A DNA stretch of 64,000 nucleotides from Sutterella faecalis (GCF_006337085.1 NZ_CP040882.1:2480001-2544000); one strand, 5' to 3'; counted from the stretch's first letter, positions 1 through 9,368 are shown. The notes: generated from the letters alone by a model not told the origin. Translations and numbers: made by a program.

Positions 1-1
1 C

Positions 2-541
2 GCGCCCACGTCGGTGAATGCGCAGGCCTGGCACTTCTTTACGGCCCATACGGCTGAAGCCCGCGCGAAGCTTCTTCCGGCGCTTCCCGACTTCAACCAC
101 GACCGCGTGACGGGCGCGAGCGACGTCGTCGTCTTCACGGTGCCGACGAAGCTGACCGACGCGCACTTCGAGCGCGTTCTTGAAAAGGAAGCCGCCGACG
201 GTCGCTTCCCCAACGATGAGATCAGGAAGCAGCAGGACCAGGGCCGCCGCTATTTTGCTGGCCTTCACATGGGTTCGGAAAAGGACCTCGTTGAGTGGGA
301 AGCCCGCCAGGCCTACATCGGCATGGGCATCATGCTCTACGCCGCTGCCGGCATGGGCATTGACTCGACCTGCCTCGAAGGCGTCGACTTCAAGAAGGTC
401 GACGAGATCCTCGGTCTCAGGGAAAAGGGACTCACGGCCGTCGTGCTCCTCTCGCTCGGCTACCGCAATCCCAACGACGGGAACGCCATGCGTCCGAAGT
501 CGCGTCTCGCGACCGAAGAGATCTTCACTGAGATCAAGTGA
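2..541 (+). CDS. Nitroreductase family protein (5' truncated by window edge)
   Basis: This is an FMN-dependent NAD(P)H nitroreductase-type oxidoreductase, probably cytoplasmic. The reading frame is open from the first bases, where it encodes APTSVNAQAWHFF. That matches the family motif APSSVNxQPWHF, which normally lies about 30 residues into the protein, so the true start is upstream of the window and the ATG at 14 is internal. Family features near the C-terminus are the GMGIDSTCLEG segment, a GLREKGL turn and the final RPKSRLATEEIF. The stop TGA at 539-541 lies 20 bases before the next nitroreductase start, so the two genes form an operon and look like tandem duplicates. The natural substrate cannot be told from sequence. 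Confidence 0.85.
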   Translation, partial: APTSVNAQAWHFFTAHTAEARAKLLPALPDFNHDRVTGASDVVVFTVPTKLTDAHFERVLEKEAADGRFPNDEIRKQQDQGRRYFAGLHMGSEKDLVEWEARQAYIGMGIMLYAAAGMGIDSTCLEGVDFKKVDEILGLREKGLTAVVLLSLGYRNPNDGNAMRPKSRLATEEIFTEIK

Positions 542-561
542 TTTCCAAGAGGAATGCGCCG

Positions 562-1218
562 ATGAACCCGATGCTCGAGATTGCGCGCCGCCGCTATACG
601 GCGAAGCACTACGATCCCGCAAAGCCCCTCTCGGACGAGGATCTCCATGATCTCCTCGAGATCATGCGCTTGGCGCCCTCGTCGGTCAACATCCAGCCCT
701 GGCACTTCTACGTGCTCAGGTCAGAGGCGGCGATCAAGGCGCTCTCGCCCGCCGTGAAGGACTTTAATGTCGAGCGCATCCGCAATGCGAGCGCGGTCAT
801 CATCATCGCGCTCGAGCGCGATCTCGTCGGGCGGGTGGAGAAGCTCAACCGCCAGGAAACGCTTGACGGGCGCTTTGATGAGGCGACGATCGCGAGCGGC
901 TTCGACAAAGTGGTGAAGCGCGTCCGCGGCGAAGCCGTGAATGCCTACTGCGCCGGACCCGACAAGGGCGAAATCTGGGCGCGCGAACAGATCGGCATCG
1001 CGCTCGGCTTCCTTCTCTTTGCCGCGGGCGGCATGGGCGTGGATGCGACGACGCTGGGCGGCCTCTGGTTCGACAAGGTCGATGAAATCCTTGAGCTTGA
1101 GAAGGTCGGGCGGCATGCCGTCATCGGCATTGCGCTCGGACACCATTCAGCCGACGACGCGAATGCGTCGCGTCCGAAGTCGCGCTTTCCTTTTGAAGAG
1201 GTCGCAACAATTCTCTAA
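562..1218 (+). CDS. NAD(P)H-dependent nitroreductase (NfsB-like)
   Basis: This is a full-length nitroreductase of about 218 residues, predicted to be a cytoplasmic FMN flavoprotein that reduces nitro compounds or quinones. It begins MNPMLEIARRRYTAKHYD and contains the flavin-contact motif LAPSSVNIQPWHF near residue 45, a mid-region EIWAREQIGIALGF, and the C-terminal RPKSRFPFEEV. I chose the ATG at 562 because AAGAGGA lies about 10 bases upstream. A GTG at 538 overlapping the previous stop is an alternative. It is paralogous to the gene just before it, so the pair arose by duplication and is probably cotranscribed. A hairpin with a T run follows. Confidence 0.88.
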   Translation: MNPMLEIARRRYTAKHYDPAKPLSDEDLHDLLEIMRLAPSSVNIQPWHFYVLRSEAAIKALSPAVKDFNVERIRNASAVIIIALERDLVGRVEKLNRQETLDGRFDEATIASGFDKVVKRVRGEAVNAYCAGPDKGEIWAREQIGIALGFLLFAAGGMGVDATTLGGLWFDKVDEILELEKVGRHAVIGIALGHHSADDANASRPKSRFPFEEVATIL

Positions 1219-1245
1219 CGAATCTCTCGGCGCGCAATTAAGCGA

Positions 1246-1290
1246 GGCTGCCGCGGCGGGTTGCTAAACTCTCTGCCCGGCAGCCTTTTT
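1246..1290 (+). terminator. Rho-independent terminator after nitroreductase pair
   Basis: GGCTGCCG at 1246-1253 pairs with CGGCAGCC at 1278-1285 and is followed by a T run. It ends the nitroreductase operon before the next coding start at 1309. The loop is long (24 bases), so efficiency is uncertain. Confidence 0.6.
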
Positions 1291-1308
1291 GTTCCCGAGA
1301 ATTTCATC

Positions 1309-2241
1309 ATGCTCCGCACTCTTCGATTCCCCACGCTTTCTGCCCTTGCGCTCATTTCCTGCAGCCTCATCGCTTCGGGGGCGGCCAACGCCGCGGAACT
1401 CTCGGAAGAGGAGCTTGAGGCGCGCGCGGAGAAGGCTCAGACGGTGCTTAACGACACCGCTTTCTATGACCGCTGGAATGCGAAGGGCGCCATTGATTCG
1501 CCTGCTACCGCCGAGAAGGTGAAGGATGCTGCGGATAAGGAATTGAGCCGCGTCGAGCGCGCCATGAAGGACGTGCAGGCGGCGTGCACGGAAAAATTCC
1601 TCGTCAATAAATGCATCGACGATGCAAGGCGCCTCTCCTTTTCGCGCGAGCGCGAAATCCGCCGCGTGATTGTCGCGGCCGACGAAGTGATCCGCGCCGA
1701 GCGCGTGAGAAAGATGGAGGAGAACCGCGCCAAAAATGCCGCTGCGAAGCGCGAGCCGCCGATGAAGATCACCCCGAAGGAAGTGAAGACCGATCGGCCC
1801 GAACCCATTCGCATTGCGCCTAAAAAACCTTCCGAGCCGTCCTTTCCCATGAAGCTTGACGGCGCGGATGGACGAAAAGCGTCGGAACCCGTCGACCTGA
1901 AGCCGAAGGAGGTGAAGGCGCCGTCGGAGCCCGCCGGCATTCAGCCTAAGGAAGTGAAGGAGGCTTCGCTCCCGGCGCTGATTCCGGGATCTAAGGTCGA
2001 AGTGCCGTCTGATGCCACGAGAAAGGACCTTGAGGATGCGAACGAGGCCTGGTACGCCGAAAAGCAGGCGCAGGCCGCTCAACGCCAGCGCGAGGCCGAG
2101 GAGCGCGCCGAGAAGCGCAGAAAGGACCGCGAGGCCAAGCAGCAGCAGTTCGAGAAGAGCCTCGAGGAGCGATCCGAAGCGCAGAAGCGCTATGAAGACC
2201 GGCAGAAGGAAAAGTCGAGCGGTCTTGCCAAGTACTTCTGA
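1309..2241 (+). CDS. Hypothetical secreted, highly charged repeat protein
   Basis: I do not recognise the family. The translation from ATG 1309 (about 310 residues) starts with an N-terminal signal peptide: a short basic start, a hydrophobic core, then ASGAANA before AELSEEEL. The N-terminal half is an alpha-helical, Lys/Glu-rich region with two cysteines (AACTEKF and NKCIDDARR). The middle is a low-complexity stretch in which the phrase [I/L]xPKEVK recurs four times (ITPKEVK, LKPKEVK, IQPKEVK and variants), alternating with Pro/Ser/Glu. The C-terminus is a long Arg/Glu/Gln coiled coil. It is probably periplasmic. The longer frame from 1261 runs through the upstream terminator, so the ATG at 1309 is preferred. 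Confidence 0.6.
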   Translation: MLRTLRFPTLSALALISCSLIASGAANAAELSEEELEARAEKAQTVLNDTAFYDRWNAKGAIDSPATAEKVKDAADKELSRVERAMKDVQAACTEKFLVNKCIDDARRLSFSREREIRRVIVAADEVIRAERVRKMEENRAKNAAAKREPPMKITPKEVKTDRPEPIRIAPKKPSEPSFPMKLDGADGRKASEPVDLKPKEVKAPSEPAGIQPKEVKEASLPALIPGSKVEVPSDATRKDLEDANEAWYAEKQAQAAQRQREAEERAEKRRKDREAKQQQFEKSLEERSEAQKRYEDRQKEKSSGLAKYF

Positions 2242-2260
2242 GAAAGCGGGTCAGTGAAAC

Positions 2261-4396
2261 ATGCGCAGAAATTTCCCTTCGCTTTTTGATTCGGGAAAGC
2301 CCCTTTCCGAGCGCGTAGCGCTCGCCTTTGCTGAGGACGGTCCCCTCGCGCGCGCAACGCCGGGGTTCCGTCCCCGGCAGAGCCAGATTGAATTTGCGCT
2401 CGCGGTCGCCGAGGCGCTCGAAGGCAAGGAAACGCTTCTCGCCGAGGCCGGCACCGGCACGGGCAAAAGCTTCGCCTATCTGATTCCGGCGATCCTTTCG
2501 GGCTCTGTCGTCGTGATTTCCACGGCCGGGAAGCCCCTCCAGGATCAGCTCTTTCAGAAGGACATCCCGGCGCTTTCGGCCGCCTTCGGCGTCAACATTC
2601 CGACAGCGGTGCTCAAGGGCCGCGCCAACTACATCTGTCCCTATCGTCTCGAGCGCACGGAAGAGGAGGGGCTCCTCCCGCAGCGGGACAGCTACCGGAA
2701 GCTTCGCGAAATCAAGCGCTTTGCCGCCGTTTCGCCGACGGGCGACCGCTCGGAACTCCCGACGGTGCCCGAAGACGACCCCTTGTGGCCTCTGGTGACG
2801 AGCACGCGCGAAAACTGCCTTGGGAAAGACAAATGCACGCACTGGGAGGACTGCTTCGTGCGCGCCGCGCGCGAAAAAGCGCTCCGGAGCCAGATCGTGG
2901 TCGTGAACCACCATCTCTATTTGTCGTCCCTTGCGCTCAAGTCGAGCGCGGGCGGCCAGATCGACGGGATGCTTCCGTCCGCGAACCTCACGGTCTTTGA
3001 TGAAGCGCATCAATTGCCGGGCATTGCCACGGACTTTTTCGGCACGTTTTTCAGCACCTGGCAGATTGAGCAGATCTCAGACGAATCGCGCTATCTCGGC
3101 ATCAACCATGCGCGCGACGGCGCGGACTGGGACAAGCTCTCGCACGATGCGAGGAAAGCCGTCTACGACCTCAGAATTGAAGCCAATGCCATCGGACTCA
3201 AGGAGGGCGACAGAAAGGCCGTGAAGACCATTGAGCGCTTCGGCGAACTCGAGCAGCCTTTTGCTCAGGTGCTCCGAACGTTCGGCGCGCTCGTGCGCGC
3301 GCTCGAAGCCAATAAGGGGCGGCATGACGAATTGGATGCGCTTTTAAGCTATGCGGGAGAGGTCGACCGTGAAATGGCCGGCTGGGAATCGATCATCCGA
3401 AAGCTCGCCCACGGGGATGAGGCGGCTGACGACGAGACGGCGGGCGAGGCATCCTCTTCTGAGTCAGCAGCTCCGGGCGTCGAAAAGACGGACGAATTCG
3501 CATTGAAGAAGCAGGAATCCTCTGTGCAGTGGATTTCGGTTTCGGCAACGGGCCTGCGGTTCAACAATACGCCCCTTTCCTTTGCCGGGGAATTCCGCGA
3601 AATGCGCGAGGCCGAGGGCGGCGCGTGGGTCTTTACTTCAGCCACGCTTTCGGCCGCGGGAGACTTCTCGCACTTTTGTGCGGAAACCGGCATTGATTCG
3701 CCCAGGGCCCTCACCTGGGAGAGCCCCTTCAACTACTGGGAGCAGGGGTGCTTTTACCTCCCGAAGCTTCCGGCTCCCGTCAATACGGTCGAGCACGCCT
3801 CGCGGGTCGTTGAGGCCGCGTGGCCGCTCGTTCTCGCGGCGGGCGGGAAAACCTTCTTCCTCTGCACGTCGCTCGCGGCCGTTACGCGAATGGCCGAGGA
3901 GCTCCGCGACAAGCTCGAGACGGCGGGGAACCCCTATCCGCTTCTCGTTCAGGGCGAAATGCCCAAGGCCGCGCTCGTCGCAGAATTCCGCCGGCACGGA
4001 AACGCCATCCTCGTGGGGTCCATGAGCTTCTGGGAAGGCGTTGACGTACGGGGCGATGCGCTCTCTCTCGTCGTCATCGACAAGCTTCCCTTTGCGCCGC
4101 CGGACGACCCGATTGTTTCGGCGCGCTCGGACGCGATACGCCGCAGGGGCGGGAGTCCCTTCGGGGTCTATGCGCTTCCTGAAGCCATCATCTCCCTCAA
4201 GCAGGGCGCAGGACGGCTCATCCGTTCGGAAACCGACCGCGGCGTCTTCATGCTCTGCGACGCAAGAATTGCCGAGAAGAGCTACGGCAAGTCCGTCATG
4301 AAGAGCCTTCCGGACTTCTTCAGAACGAGAAATCTCGAGAAGGCCATTCAATTCTTTAAGGACCCGAAGCGCTGGCACGAGTCGCTCTATCAATGA
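2261..4396 (+). CDS. yoaA: ATP-dependent DNA helicase, YoaA/DinG (XPD-like) family
   Basis: This is a superfamily 2 5'-3' DNA helicase of 711 residues, cytoplasmic and probably acting on stalled forks or R-loops. Visible motifs in order: the Q-like FRPRQSQIEFA; Walker A AGTGTGKSFAYL near residue 65; four Fe-S cluster cysteines (YICPY, ENCLG, DKCTH, EDCFV) between motifs Ia and II, as in XPD/DinG; Walker B DEAH in VFDEAHQLP; and C-terminal motifs SMSFWEGVDVRG and QGAGRLIRSETDRG (motif VI). Length and Fe-S arrangement fit YoaA better than the longer exonuclease-fused DinG of Firmicutes. It starts 20 bases after the preceding stop and is convergent with rlmD. Confidence 0.9.
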   Translation: MRRNFPSLFDSGKPLSERVALAFAEDGPLARATPGFRPRQSQIEFALAVAEALEGKETLLAEAGTGTGKSFAYLIPAILSGSVVVISTAGKPLQDQLFQKDIPALSAAFGVNIPTAVLKGRANYICPYRLERTEEEGLLPQRDSYRKLREIKRFAAVSPTGDRSELPTVPEDDPLWPLVTSTRENCLGKDKCTHWEDCFVRAAREKALRSQIVVVNHHLYLSSLALKSSAGGQIDGMLPSANLTVFDEAHQLPGIATDFFGTFFSTWQIEQISDESRYLGINHARDGADWDKLSHDARKAVYDLRIEANAIGLKEGDRKAVKTIERFGELEQPFAQVLRTFGALVRALEANKGRHDELDALLSYAGEVDREMAGWESIIRKLAHGDEAADDETAGEASSSESAAPGVEKTDEFALKKQESSVQWISVSATGLRFNNTPLSFAGEFREMREAEGGAWVFTSATLSAAGDFSHFCAETGIDSPRALTWESPFNYWEQGCFYLPKLPAPVNTVEHASRVVEAAWPLVLAAGGKTFFLCTSLAAVTRMAEELRDKLETAGNPYPLLVQGEMPKAALVAEFRRHGNAILVGSMSFWEGVDVRGDALSLVVIDKLPFAPPDDPIVSARSDAIRRRGGSPFGVYALPEAIISLKQGAGRLIRSETDRGVFMLCDARIAEKSYGKSVMKSLPDFFRTRNLEKAIQFFKDPKRWHESLYQ

Positions 4397-4403
4397 GTTT
4401 TTC

Positions 4404-5846
4404 TCAGGCTTCGGCTTCGAAGATGCCGACGACCTCAAGGTGCATGGCGCCCGGGAACATGTCGACCGGCGTGACGGAACGAAGCCTGAGGCCGGAGGAC
4501 GAAAGCACTGCCGCATCGCGCGCGAAGCTCTTCGGATTGCAGGAAATGTAGGCGAGACGCTTCGCGCCCGAGGCCTTCATGAGTTTCCCAAGCGCTTCCG
4601 CGGCGCCGCCGGCGAGGCCCTGATAAGCCGGGTCGGCGATGACGAGGGTCGGAGCGAAGGCCTTTACGTCCTCGCGTTCGAGCGCCTTCTCAACGGGGAG
4701 CGCGAGAAACTCCGCGTTCCCGAGATGATTGGCGCGGGCATTCGTGCGGGCGCATTCAATCGAGTGGGGAACGCGCTCAATGCCGAGTGCTTTTCGGGCC
4801 CGCCGTGCGGCGAGAAGCGTCAGGGTGCCGACGCCGCAGTAGAGGTCGAGCACCCGGTCGCCTTCGGCAATTCCGAGCTGGTCGAGCGCAAGGCTGTAGA
4901 GCACCGGCGTCTGCGGGGTATTCACCTGCAGGAAGGTTTCGGCGCCGAGCGAAAAGGCAAGGCCGAGAAGATTCGCTTCAATGCCGGATTTTCCAAGGAG
5001 CACGCGGGTTGAGCCGGGCGCAAAGGAGAGGACGGCGCTCCCCGGCGCTTCATGGAGGTTGAGGAGCAGCGCGGCGAGTCCGATGGGCGCGAGCGCGTCG
5101 ATGAGCCTCTTTTCAAGCGCAGCGAAATCAGCCGCAAGCCTTCTCACCACGAGCACGGCCATCCGTTCTCCCGTTCCCGGGGCTTCGCGCAGAATCAGGG
5201 TTCTCAAAATCCCTTCGTCCGTGCGTTCGCTCCAGGGGGCGAATGCGGGATCGGTAAGAAATGGCGCTAGCGTCCGGGCGGCATCTTCCATCCACTTCGG
5301 CGTCTGGGGGCACCCTTCCGCAGGCACAAGCTCCTGCGAGCGCGCGCGGTAGTAGCCGAAGTGCGGGATGCCGTCGAGAATGCCCGGATAAAGCACGGCT
5401 TTGTTGCGAAAGCCTCTGAGCTTTTCCTCGGGGAGGCCGACCGCGGCTTCGACGACGGAGGCGTTTTCAGCGTCCAGAAGTCCCTGAGCGCGCAGCGGCT
5501 CCACGACGAGAAGATCGCGCTTGAGTTCGAGCTCCTTTGAGTAATTGAGCCGCGCCATGGGGCATCCGCCGCAGTCGCCGGCGAGGGCGCAGCGGTCGTG
5601 CGCTCTATCGGGAGAGGCGGCAAGCGTTTCAAAGGATTCGGCGAGCCCCCGGCGGCCGCCCGGCTGCGGAGGCCGGTAGGCGAGGGTGATTTCGTCGCCC
5701 GGCCGCGCTCCCGGAACAATGACTTCGAGTCCGTCGGGCAGGCGAATAAGGCCGGCGCCGCCCGCATCCATGCCGGTCACGCGGATCGGACCGGCAGAAA
5801 GCAATGGCGCGGCAGCCTTCGAACAATTCCTTGCGCCTTTCTTCAC
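4404..5846 (-). CDS. rlmD: 23S rRNA (uracil-1939-C5)-methyltransferase RlmD
   Basis: RlmD methylates U1939 of 23S rRNA with S-adenosylmethionine. The 480-residue product has an N-terminal TRAM-type domain (VTGMDAGGAGLIRLPDGLEV), the Fe-S cysteine pattern CALAGDCGGCP with an upstream/downstream partner, the SAM site VLDLYCGVGTLTLLAARR near residue 310, and the catalytic cysteine motif AYISCNPKSFARD near the C-terminus, followed by VDMFPGAMHLE. The start codon is GTG. It overlaps the TGA of the upstream gene (5843-5845) as GTGA, which suggests translational coupling to that small membrane protein. Length matches the family (about 430-480). Confidence 0.92.
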   Translation of the reverse strand: MKKGARNCSKAAAPLLSAGPIRVTGMDAGGAGLIRLPDGLEVIVPGARPGDEITLAYRPPQPGGRRGLAESFETLAASPDRAHDRCALAGDCGGCPMARLNYSKELELKRDLLVVEPLRAQGLLDAENASVVEAAVGLPEEKLRGFRNKAVLYPGILDGIPHFGYYRARSQELVPAEGCPQTPKWMEDAARTLAPFLTDPAFAPWSERTDEGILRTLILREAPGTGERMAVLVVRRLAADFAALEKRLIDALAPIGLAALLLNLHEAPGSAVLSFAPGSTRVLLGKSGIEANLLGLAFSLGAETFLQVNTPQTPVLYSLALDQLGIAEGDRVLDLYCGVGTLTLLAARRARKALGIERVPHSIECARTNARANHLGNAEFLALPVEKALEREDVKAFAPTLVIADPAYQGLAGGAAEALGKLMKASGAKRLAYISCNPKSFARDAAVLSSSGLRLRSVTPVDMFPGAMHLEVVGIFEAEA

Positions 5847-6274
5847 GGGAGAACCATGAGCGGAAGGCAGTAGATGACGGCTTCAGCAGCGATGACGGCG
5901 GCAACGACGCCGCCCAGGTACTTCAGAAGCCCCCGGCCGGCATCCTCAAGGAAAACGCGGCGCTCCTCGAAATGGAGCTTAGAGGCGAGTCCGCGGATGT
6001 GGCGCCAGACGAGCATGATGCCGATGAGCGCAAAGAAGGCAATGAGGAGCGCGACGCAGGCGATGTTGTAGATCATCCCCGCCCACCAGGGATTGGCTCC
6101 CTGAATGAAGGTGAGCAGAACGGCGAGGACGAGCGCGATGCCGCTCCCGCCGAGCCAGACATTCCGGTGGTCGTTCCATTCCTTGGTGATGGCATTGTCG
6201 AGGCATGCGCGGCCTCCGCCGAGGTCGGAGAGCGAAAGAAGAGGCTCCGTGGAAGCGGATTTGGAGTCGGTCAT
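5843..6274 (-). CDS. Small integral membrane protein, unknown function
   Basis: I do not recognise a named family. The 143-residue product has a soluble N-terminus rich in Ser/Asp, then at least three hydrophobic segments: ALVLAVLLTFIQGA, ACVALLIAFFALIGIMLVW, and a C-terminal AVIAAEAVIYCLPLMVL. Between the second and third is a charged, probably cytoplasmic loop containing LHFEERRVFLEDAG. The start at 6274 is preferred over upstream codons because GGAGA lies 9 bases before it. A longer in-frame frame to 6523 overlaps the NSS gene antisense and is very unlikely. Its stop overlaps the GTG start of rlmD, so the two are probably cotranscribed. Confidence 0.65.
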   Translation of the reverse strand: MTDSKSASTEPLLSLSDLGGGRACLDNAITKEWNDHRNVWLGGSGIALVLAVLLTFIQGANPWWAGMIYNIACVALLIAFFALIGIMLVWRHIRGLASKLHFEERRVFLEDAGRGLLKYLGGVVAAVIAAEAVIYCLPLMVLP

Positions 6275-6374
6275 CGGGAAAGGGTCTCCGTTGATTTGGG
6301 ATCCCATAAGAATAGTGCTTCCGGCGGCAATTGAGCGCCGGAAGCACGGATAAGCTCGGGAACTGAAGAAAGGA

Positions 6375-7712
6375 TCAGAGGGAGCCGAGGGCCACAACCG
6401 CCACGAAGAGCGGCGCGCAGAAGCCCGTAAGGATGCGGATCGTCGTGAGAACGGAAGGCGGCAGCATGCGCGTCGTCTGAAGTTCGCGCTGCATGGCGGG
6501 CCAGGCAATCCAGGCGGCGGCAATGGCGATGCCGAAGGAGGAGAGCGGCATGCCGACGTTCGAGGTGACGTAGTCGAGGAGGTCGAAAATGTTCTTGCCG
6601 AAGAACTTCACGTCGGCCCAGGGTCCGAAGGACATGTTGGCGGCAAAGCCCACGAGGGCGCAGCCCGCAAGGGTCGCAAGGATCGCCGTGCGGCGCGTGA
6701 GGCGGCATTCCTGAACGAGGAGCGTCGCGCAGGCTTCGAGCATCGAGACCGATGAGGTGAGCGCCGCGACCGTCAGGCAGGCGTAGAAGGCGATTGCGAA
6801 GCCGTGGCCGAAGGGCATCTGCGCGAAGACCGCAGGCATCGTCACGAAGGTGAGGCCGGGGCCCGCAGCCGGATCGAGATTGAAGGCGAAGACGGCAGGC
6901 ATCACCATGAGGCCGCCGAGAATGGCCGCCATGATGGCGAGGAACGCCACCCAGCCCACGGAAGAGGGCAGATCCGCCTTGGGGTTGAGGTAGGAGCCGT
7001 AGGTGATCATCGTCCCGGCGCCCAGGGAGAGCGAGAAGAAGCAGAAGCCCATGGCGTTGAAGAGCGCGCTTCCGTTGAAGTCTTCCCAGCGGGGCGTGAA
7101 GAGGAATTCGACGCCCTTCCAGCCGCCCGGGAGCGTGACGCCGCGGACGATCAGGATGAGCATCAGGATGAAGAGCGCGGGCATCAGGATCTTCGCGACC
7201 TTTTCAATGCCCTTTTCGATGCCGTTCATCACGACGTAGGCCGTGACGGCAAGGAAGAGGAGCAGGTACCCGTAGGAGTCGAAGGCGTTCGAGACAAAGC
7301 CCCCGAAATATTCGCCGAGCTTCGCGGTATCCGTGATGAGGCCGTTTCCGAGCACGGCGTCCCAGAGGTACTTGAGGCACCAGCCGCCGACCGCGGAATA
7401 AAACGAGAGAATCAGAAAGACGGTGAAGACGCCGATGCCGCCGAAAATGCCCCAGGGCTTCCCGGCCACGCGGTTCAGGCTTCCCACGGCGCCCTGACGG
7501 CCCGCGCGCCCCATCGCGAATTCAGCAATGAGGAGCGACACGCCGATCGTGAGCGTGAAGAAAATGAAGGGCAGCATGAAGACGGCGCCGCCGTTCGTTC
7601 CTGCCATGTAGGGGAATTTCCAGATGGCGCCGAGACCCACAGCGGATCCGGCGGAGGCGAGGATGAAACCGAGGCGGGAGCCCCAGCCGCCGGTTGTCAT
7701 GTTCTGCGACAT
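6375..7712 (-). CDS. Sodium-dependent transporter, NSS/SNF family (copy 1)
   Basis: This is an inner-membrane LeuT-fold symporter that couples Na+ entry to uptake of an amino acid or related amine. The 445-residue product starts with WGSRLGFILASAGSAVGLG followed by AIWKFPYMAGTNGGAVF, the broken TM1 that binds Na+ and substrate. The TM6 counterpart is FFSLSLGAGTMITYGSYL. TM8 carries FYACLTVAALTSSVSMLE, where the small residues after LT supply Na2 ligands. About 11 hydrophobic segments are visible. It is the most downstream of four tandem paralogues on this strand, 145 bases from the next. Substrate is not predictable. Related bacterial members carry Trp, Tyr, Leu or other hydrophobic amino acids. 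Confidence 0.92.
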   Translation of the reverse strand: MSQNMTTGGWGSRLGFILASAGSAVGLGAIWKFPYMAGTNGGAVFMLPFIFFTLTIGVSLLIAEFAMGRAGRQGAVGSLNRVAGKPWGIFGGIGVFTVFLILSFYSAVGGWCLKYLWDAVLGNGLITDTAKLGEYFGGFVSNAFDSYGYLLLFLAVTAYVVMNGIEKGIEKVAKILMPALFILMLILIVRGVTLPGGWKGVEFLFTPRWEDFNGSALFNAMGFCFFSLSLGAGTMITYGSYLNPKADLPSSVGWVAFLAIMAAILGGLMVMPAVFAFNLDPAAGPGLTFVTMPAVFAQMPFGHGFAIAFYACLTVAALTSSVSMLEACATLLVQECRLTRRTAILATLAGCALVGFAANMSFGPWADVKFFGKNIFDLLDYVTSNVGMPLSSFGIAIAAAWIAWPAMQRELQTTRMLPPSVLTTIRILTGFCAPLFVAVVALGSL

Positions 7713-7857
7713 GATGTGTTCTTCTTGATAGTTGAAAAAATGCGAGGGGCAGTACGGGTTGCCTGCCGGTTTAATGCGTGTGAGCTTGGAATCTTAGCAA
7801 GCTGAAGCTGACGAGCGCCTTTGGGATTAAGACTTAAGGCATCTTCCCGTCCGTGAT

Positions 7858-9204
7858 TTAAAAAAGACCGATGCCCTTGGCCGCCACAACCAGAATGAGG
7901 AGCGGCGCCAGAATGCCGGCAAAGAGCCGGAAGGCGCGAAGCGCCCAGGGACGCCAGGCGGCGTTCATGGAAAGTTCGGCTTCCGTCGTTTTCCAGGAAA
8001 CGAAGCACGCAACGAATGCAATTCCCATGCAGCCGATCGGCATGCCGATGTTGGAAGTAACGTAGTCGAGGAGATCGAACGCCGTTTTCCCGAAGATCTT
8101 TACGTCTGAGAGCGGTCCGAAGGAGAGCGCGCAGACGATGCCGATGAGTCCGAGAACGGTGGAAACGAGGAGAATGGACGTGCGGCGCTTCAGGTCATGG
8201 CGGTCGACGAAGTGCTGCGACGTCATCTCCAGAATCGAGATGGCGGAGGTGAGCGCTGCGACGAAGAGGCAGAGGAAGAACGCGACGGCAAACAGATCGC
8301 CGAAAGGCATTCTTCCAAAGACGGCGGGCATCGTCGCAAAGGTGAGGCCCGGACCGGCATCCGGCGAAAGTCCGAAGGCGAAAACGGCCGGCATGATCAT
8401 GAGGCCGCCGAGGATGGAGGCCATCACGGCGAGACAGACGATCCAGGCCGTCGAGGGACCGATGCTCACCTTGTCGGAGAGGTAGCTCCCGTAATTCATC
8501 ATGGAGCCCGAACCCACGGAGAGCGAGAAGAAGGCAAAGCCCATGGCGTTCAGGAGCGCCTCGCCCGTGAAGGCTTCCGGGTCGGGCTTGAAGAGGAATT
8601 TGACGCCTTCCATCGCGCCAGGGAGCATGAGCCCGCGGATGATGAGAACGAGCATCAGGATGAAAAGGAGCGGCATGAGGATCTTCCCCACGCGCTCGAT
8701 TCCTTTTTCCACGCCCGCGAGAACAACGGCAGCGGTAGCGGAAAGAAAGAGCACGTGGCTTCCGACCGACTGAATCGGGTCGGCCGCAAACGCTTCAAAC
8801 GCGCCGCGCATGACCGTGGGGTCCGTGACCGCCGCGCGCCCGAGGAGCGCCTCAATCAGATAGTGGACGCACCAGCCGCCCACCACGGAATAAAACCCGA
8901 GCACCAGAGCGCCGGTTGCCACCGAAATAAGGCCGATGATGCTCCAGCGGCTGCCGCCGAGTTTTCTGAAGGCCGTGCCTGCGCCGCCCCTTGCGTGCCG
9001 CCCCATGCACATTTCGGCCATGAGGAGCGCGAGACCGATCGTGAGCGAAAAGGCAATGGTGGGGAGCATGAAGATGGAGCCCCCGTTCGTGCCCGCCATG
9101 TACGGGAACTTCCAGATGGCTCCGAGACCGACCGCGGAACCCGCCGATGCGAGGATGAATCCGACCCTGGAGGTCCAGGCGGAACGATTCATTTCCTGAG
9201 ACAT
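7858..9204 (-). CDS. Sodium-dependent transporter, NSS/SNF family (copy 2)
   Basis: This is the second paralogue of the NSS array, an inner-membrane Na+ symporter of about 448 residues. TM1 reads FILASAGSAVGLG then AIWKFPYMAGTNGGSIF, TM6 FFSLSVGSGSMMNYGSYL, and TM8 FFLCLFVAALTSAISILE. In TM6, Asn replaces the Thr found in copies 1, 3 and 4 before YGSYL, a position next to the substrate site, so its specificity may differ. The ATG at 9204 (MSQEMN) is preferred because GGGAA lies about 7 bases upstream. An ATG at 9225 lacks such a site. A promoter-like shared 14-mer lies 30-43 bases upstream. Confidence 0.9.
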   Translation of the reverse strand: MSQEMNRSAWTSRVGFILASAGSAVGLGAIWKFPYMAGTNGGSIFMLPTIAFSLTIGLALLMAEMCMGRHARGGAGTAFRKLGGSRWSIIGLISVATGALVLGFYSVVGGWCVHYLIEALLGRAAVTDPTVMRGAFEAFAADPIQSVGSHVLFLSATAAVVLAGVEKGIERVGKILMPLLFILMLVLIIRGLMLPGAMEGVKFLFKPDPEAFTGEALLNAMGFAFFSLSVGSGSMMNYGSYLSDKVSIGPSTAWIVCLAVMASILGGLMIMPAVFAFGLSPDAGPGLTFATMPAVFGRMPFGDLFAVAFFLCLFVAALTSAISILEMTSQHFVDRHDLKRRTSILLVSTVLGLIGIVCALSFGPLSDVKIFGKTAFDLLDYVTSNIGMPIGCMGIAFVACFVSWKTTEAELSMNAAWRPWALRAFRLFAGILAPLLILVVAAKGIGLF

Positions 9205-9233
9205 TGAAAAATTCCCGAAAAACAAAGAATTTT

Positions 9234-9247
9234 TCGATTGTAACGAT
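9234..9247 (-). promoter_or_regulatory. Shared 14-mer with -10-like TACAAT upstream of NSS copy 2
   Basis: On the minus strand this reads ATCGTTACAATCGA, and the same 14 bases recur at 12312-12325 ahead of NSS copy 4. It contains TACAAT, a good -10 hexamer, inside a partial dyad ATCG...CGAT. It may be a shared promoter or operator, but no convincing -35 box is visible. Confidence 0.4.
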
Positions 9248-9368
9248 ATTTTTGCCTGCCTAGGGAGACTGAAGGAAAACCCGGATTCCGCTGCCGCTCA
9301 ATGAAAACGGGCGGCTCCAGAAAGGAGAGCCGCCCGTTGGAAACGGAAAAAGAAAGCCGCGTTTCTGT

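Noticed and set aside
6804..7805. Long plus-strand open frame opposite NSS copy 1
   Set aside because: It is an antisense shadow of the NSS gene, with Arg/Glu/His-rich composition and no motif; the same happens opposite copies 2-4.
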